DNA of 38,012 nt, taken from Rhodospirillaceae bacterium (GTDB taxonomy: Bacteria; Pseudomonadota; Alphaproteobacteria; Rhodospirillales; Rhodospirillaceae). The stretch's first letter is position 1. Each line of letters begins with the position of its first letter. A model generated the notes under the pieces. It was not told the origin of the DNA. It did no database searches and was given only the letters and a program-made list of their open reading frames with translations. Positions 36,539-38,012 of this stretch are shown here, piece by piece. The DNA is taken from assembly GCA_004297485.1 (NCBI GenBank), contig SCTM01000120.1, positions 1-38,012 on the forward strand, written 5' to 3'. Position numbers and translations under genes: made by a program.

Positions 36539-36732
36539 ATGCTGTCGGACGCAAAGGTCCGGATGTAATGCGCCGAGGCGCACGTATGCGGCGTTCAGGA
36601 TGAAGCCGCGATATCCGCATGTGGTTTTTCAATACCACGTACCCGGTGGAGTCATGTTGTTTGGACACCCTCCCGCAAAAAAGTGGCCACTTCCGCACAA
36701 TGCTTATGGCCTCTGGTCTAGCGGCGGAGGCG

Positions 36733-36935
36733 TCACAGTGCGTCGCGGTATTCGGCGTTAAGCCCACCGCATTGCCCGGAATGCTCCAGTCCGTCGCGCG
36801 GACAAAAAAATCCTGCGCCTCTGATATCGATGGGTCAACGGTCGCGAGTTGCGCCATGACATCAAGCACTTCCGTCGGCGCGAAAGGTAAGTGATCGTGA
36901 CCGATCCCGGCGACTCCGACGATTGCCGCGCCAGC
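36733..36935 (-). pseudogene. Remnant of a protein-coding gene directly after the methyltransferase
   Basis: Starting immediately after the methyltransferase stop, one minus frame reads GVAGIGHDHLPFAPTEV then LDVMAQLATVDPSISEAQ and DFFVRATDWSIPGNA, which is protein-like. After that the frame degenerates, but a shift of one base at about 36770 restores GGLNAEYRDAL and a stop at 36733. There is no start codon before GTG 36869. The simplest reading is the 3' end of a lost gene with a single-base indel. I do not recognise the family. Confidence 0.35.
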
Positions 36936-37718
36936 CTACTGTTTGGACCACACAAGCGTCGACATGGGATAGGACACGTACAGTTTCCCGTCCGCCAGTA
37001 GGGCGTTCATTCCCAACCGATCTCGTCCCGATTCAGCATCCTCCTTAAAGAGTTGACGTATGTCGTCGATCGAATGCTCGACCGGGTATGATGTTGCCAG
37101 TACGGCATCCAGCGGCACGTTTGGTGTCACGATCTGTTGAACCACAACCTCTTTTACCGGCAGTCCGGTCGCCAGGGCGCGAAGCTCGTCCGTCGTGTGC
37201 GCATGGACATGGGAGGGGTCGCGCATCCTTTCGATGGCGTCGAACGCCGCCGACTTATCAGGAGCGGGCGACACGTCGATGATGGCGATCCGGCCGCCGG
37301 GACGGCACACGCGGGTCATTTCGCTAAATACCTCGCGGGCGCGGTCGAAATGGTGGAACGCCGCGCGGCAAGCCACCAGCGAGAACGCCGCATCGTCAAA
37401 CGACAACGGACAGACGTTGGAAACCTTCCAGGCAACATTACGGACCCCCTTCTCGATCTGTTCGGCTTTCGCCTGTTCGATCATTGCCGGCGTCAGGTCG
37501 ACACCGGTTACGTGTTTCACGAAGGGTGAGATTTGAAACGTCAGTGACCCGGCGCCACACGCGACATCCAGCACGATGTCATCGGCCGCCGGTGCCATAA
37601 GCGCAACCAGTCCATTAGGGCGATCGGCGGCCATCGAACGGGTGAGGCGCGCATACCCCTCCGCCTGTTGCGTGAATTGGTCGACGACCTGTTCGTTGTG
37701 GTCAGTGCTTGCGGTCAT
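36936..37718 (-). CDS. Class I SAM-dependent methyltransferase (UbiE/COQ5-like)
   Basis: A 260-residue protein with motif I VLDVACGAGSLTFQISP (about 49-65), GVDLTPAMIEQAK, NVCPLSFDDAAFSLVACRAAFHHF and CRPGGRIAIIDVSP. Together these are the usual blocks of the UbiE-like Methyltransf_11 group. The substrate is unknown. The ATG at 37718 has GGAGGTGG just upstream. It is divergent from the AraC-type gene, which may control it. Confidence 0.88.
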   Translation of the reverse strand: MTASTDHNEQVVDQFTQQAEGYARLTRSMAADRPNGLVALMAPAADDIVLDVACGAGSLTFQISPFVKHVTGVDLTPAMIEQAKAEQIEKGVRNVAWKVSNVCPLSFDDAAFSLVACRAAFHHFDRAREVFSEMTRVCRPGGRIAIIDVSPAPDKSAAFDAIERMRDPSHVHAHTTDELRALATGLPVKEVVVQQIVTPNVPLDAVLATSYPVEHSIDDIRQLFKEDAESGRDRLGMNALLADGKLYVSYPMSTLVWSKQ

Positions 37719-37814
37719 TTTCCACCTCCATGCACATAGATTGCATCAAAGATGGTTGGCCCGCGCACGTGCATCGGCCATAGTTGCGGTTATATCGGCC
37801 AAAATGGAGGGCGT

Positions 37815-38012
37815 ATGAACGTCCGCCTTGTCGCCATGCGCGCCACCGAACACCGGCCCTGGGCGGGAGCACATTCCAGCGACGGCTGGGAGGTGGCCTC
37901 ACCCTGGCATACCCACGATATGCACCAGCTGCTCTATGCCTTCGAAGGCTCCGTCGAAGTGGAAGGCCGGTCGGGTTGCTACAAGGTGCCCAACCAATTC
38001 GCGGTCTGGATA
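37815..38012 (+). CDS. AraC-family transcriptional regulator, N-terminal part only
   Basis: The frame is open from ATG 37815 (GGAGG just upstream) to the window end, 66 codons. It shows the start of a cupin-like sensing domain: SPWHTHDMHQLLYAFEGSVEVEGRSG and VPNQFAVWI match the usual N-terminus of AraC-type regulators (HxHxxxQLLY, then a glycine-rich turn and the P-x-x-A-x-W segment). The DNA-binding part is outside the window. It is divergent from the methyltransferase at 36936-37718, with 96 bases between. Confidence 0.75.
   Translation, partial: MNVRLVAMRATEHRPWAGAHSSDGWEVASPWHTHDMHQLLYAFEGSVEVEGRSGCYKVPNQFAVWI

Noticed and set aside
36619-36894. 91-codon plus-strand frame
   Set aside because: It is opposite the gene remnant, has no ribosome site and no protein-like pattern.

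Overview
The window looks like a stretch of chromosome from a GC-rich alphaproteobacterium. The clues are a ferritin-VIT1 fusion of the MbfA type, a two-subunit methylmalonyl-CoA mutase with MeaB, a GGAAC-N17-CGTA promoter of the EcfG type, and several short palindromic repeat families of a style common between genes in that class. This placement is inferred from gene content; no rRNA or other marker gene is present. I saw no tRNA, rRNA, insertion sequence, integrase, phage gene or CRISPR array.

Layout. 1-3475 (minus): an RND efflux operon, adaptor then inner-membrane pump, with the pump cut by the window edge. 3848-4846: a luciferase-like flavin monooxygenase. 5171-7468 (plus): a secreted protein of unknown role, a DUF1993 protein and an MbfA-like iron/manganese exporter. 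7486-9531 (minus): YgiQ-type radical SAM protein. 9751-11112: a small membrane protein and an MgtC/SapB protein, divergent. 11225-16569: an envelope-signalling cluster. It holds a lipoprotein, a response regulator and a histidine kinase with overlapping reading frames, a second paralogous orphan regulator, an OsmB-like glycine-zipper lipoprotein and a secreted Ala/Gly-rich protein. 16814-21054: a hypothetical protein, an RlmI-like methyltransferase, a TPR-methyltransferase and an SLC13/ArsB-type transporter. The last two genes are divergent and their start codons overlap. 21170-23052: agmatine deiminase and N-carbamoylputrescine amidase, which together convert agmatine to putrescine. 23197-24114: an HSL-type esterase. 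24297-32872: methylmalonyl-CoA mutase subunits and their GTPase chaperone MeaB. Between them sit two secreted or outer-membrane protein genes (one with a 237-nt internal duplication), a small secreted protein and dense palindromes. 32978-38012: three regulators or methyltransferases (LysR, two class I methyltransferases), a DUF6491 protein, a DHDPS-family aldolase, a gene remnant, and the start of an AraC-type regulator cut by the window end.

The most interesting signal is a shared motif, GCTGTGACAA. It occurs twice as part of a 14-bp direct repeat between the orphan regulator and the OsmB-like gene (15157-15200) and once more, exactly, upstream of the duplicated-repeat secreted protein (28273-28282). 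A shorter CTGTGAC core lies beside the EcfG-like promoter of the lipoprotein-regulator-kinase operon (14199-14205). Together these suggest a small envelope regulon, possibly controlled by the paired OmpR-type regulators. A second signal is a two-hairpin composite repeat present in three copies.
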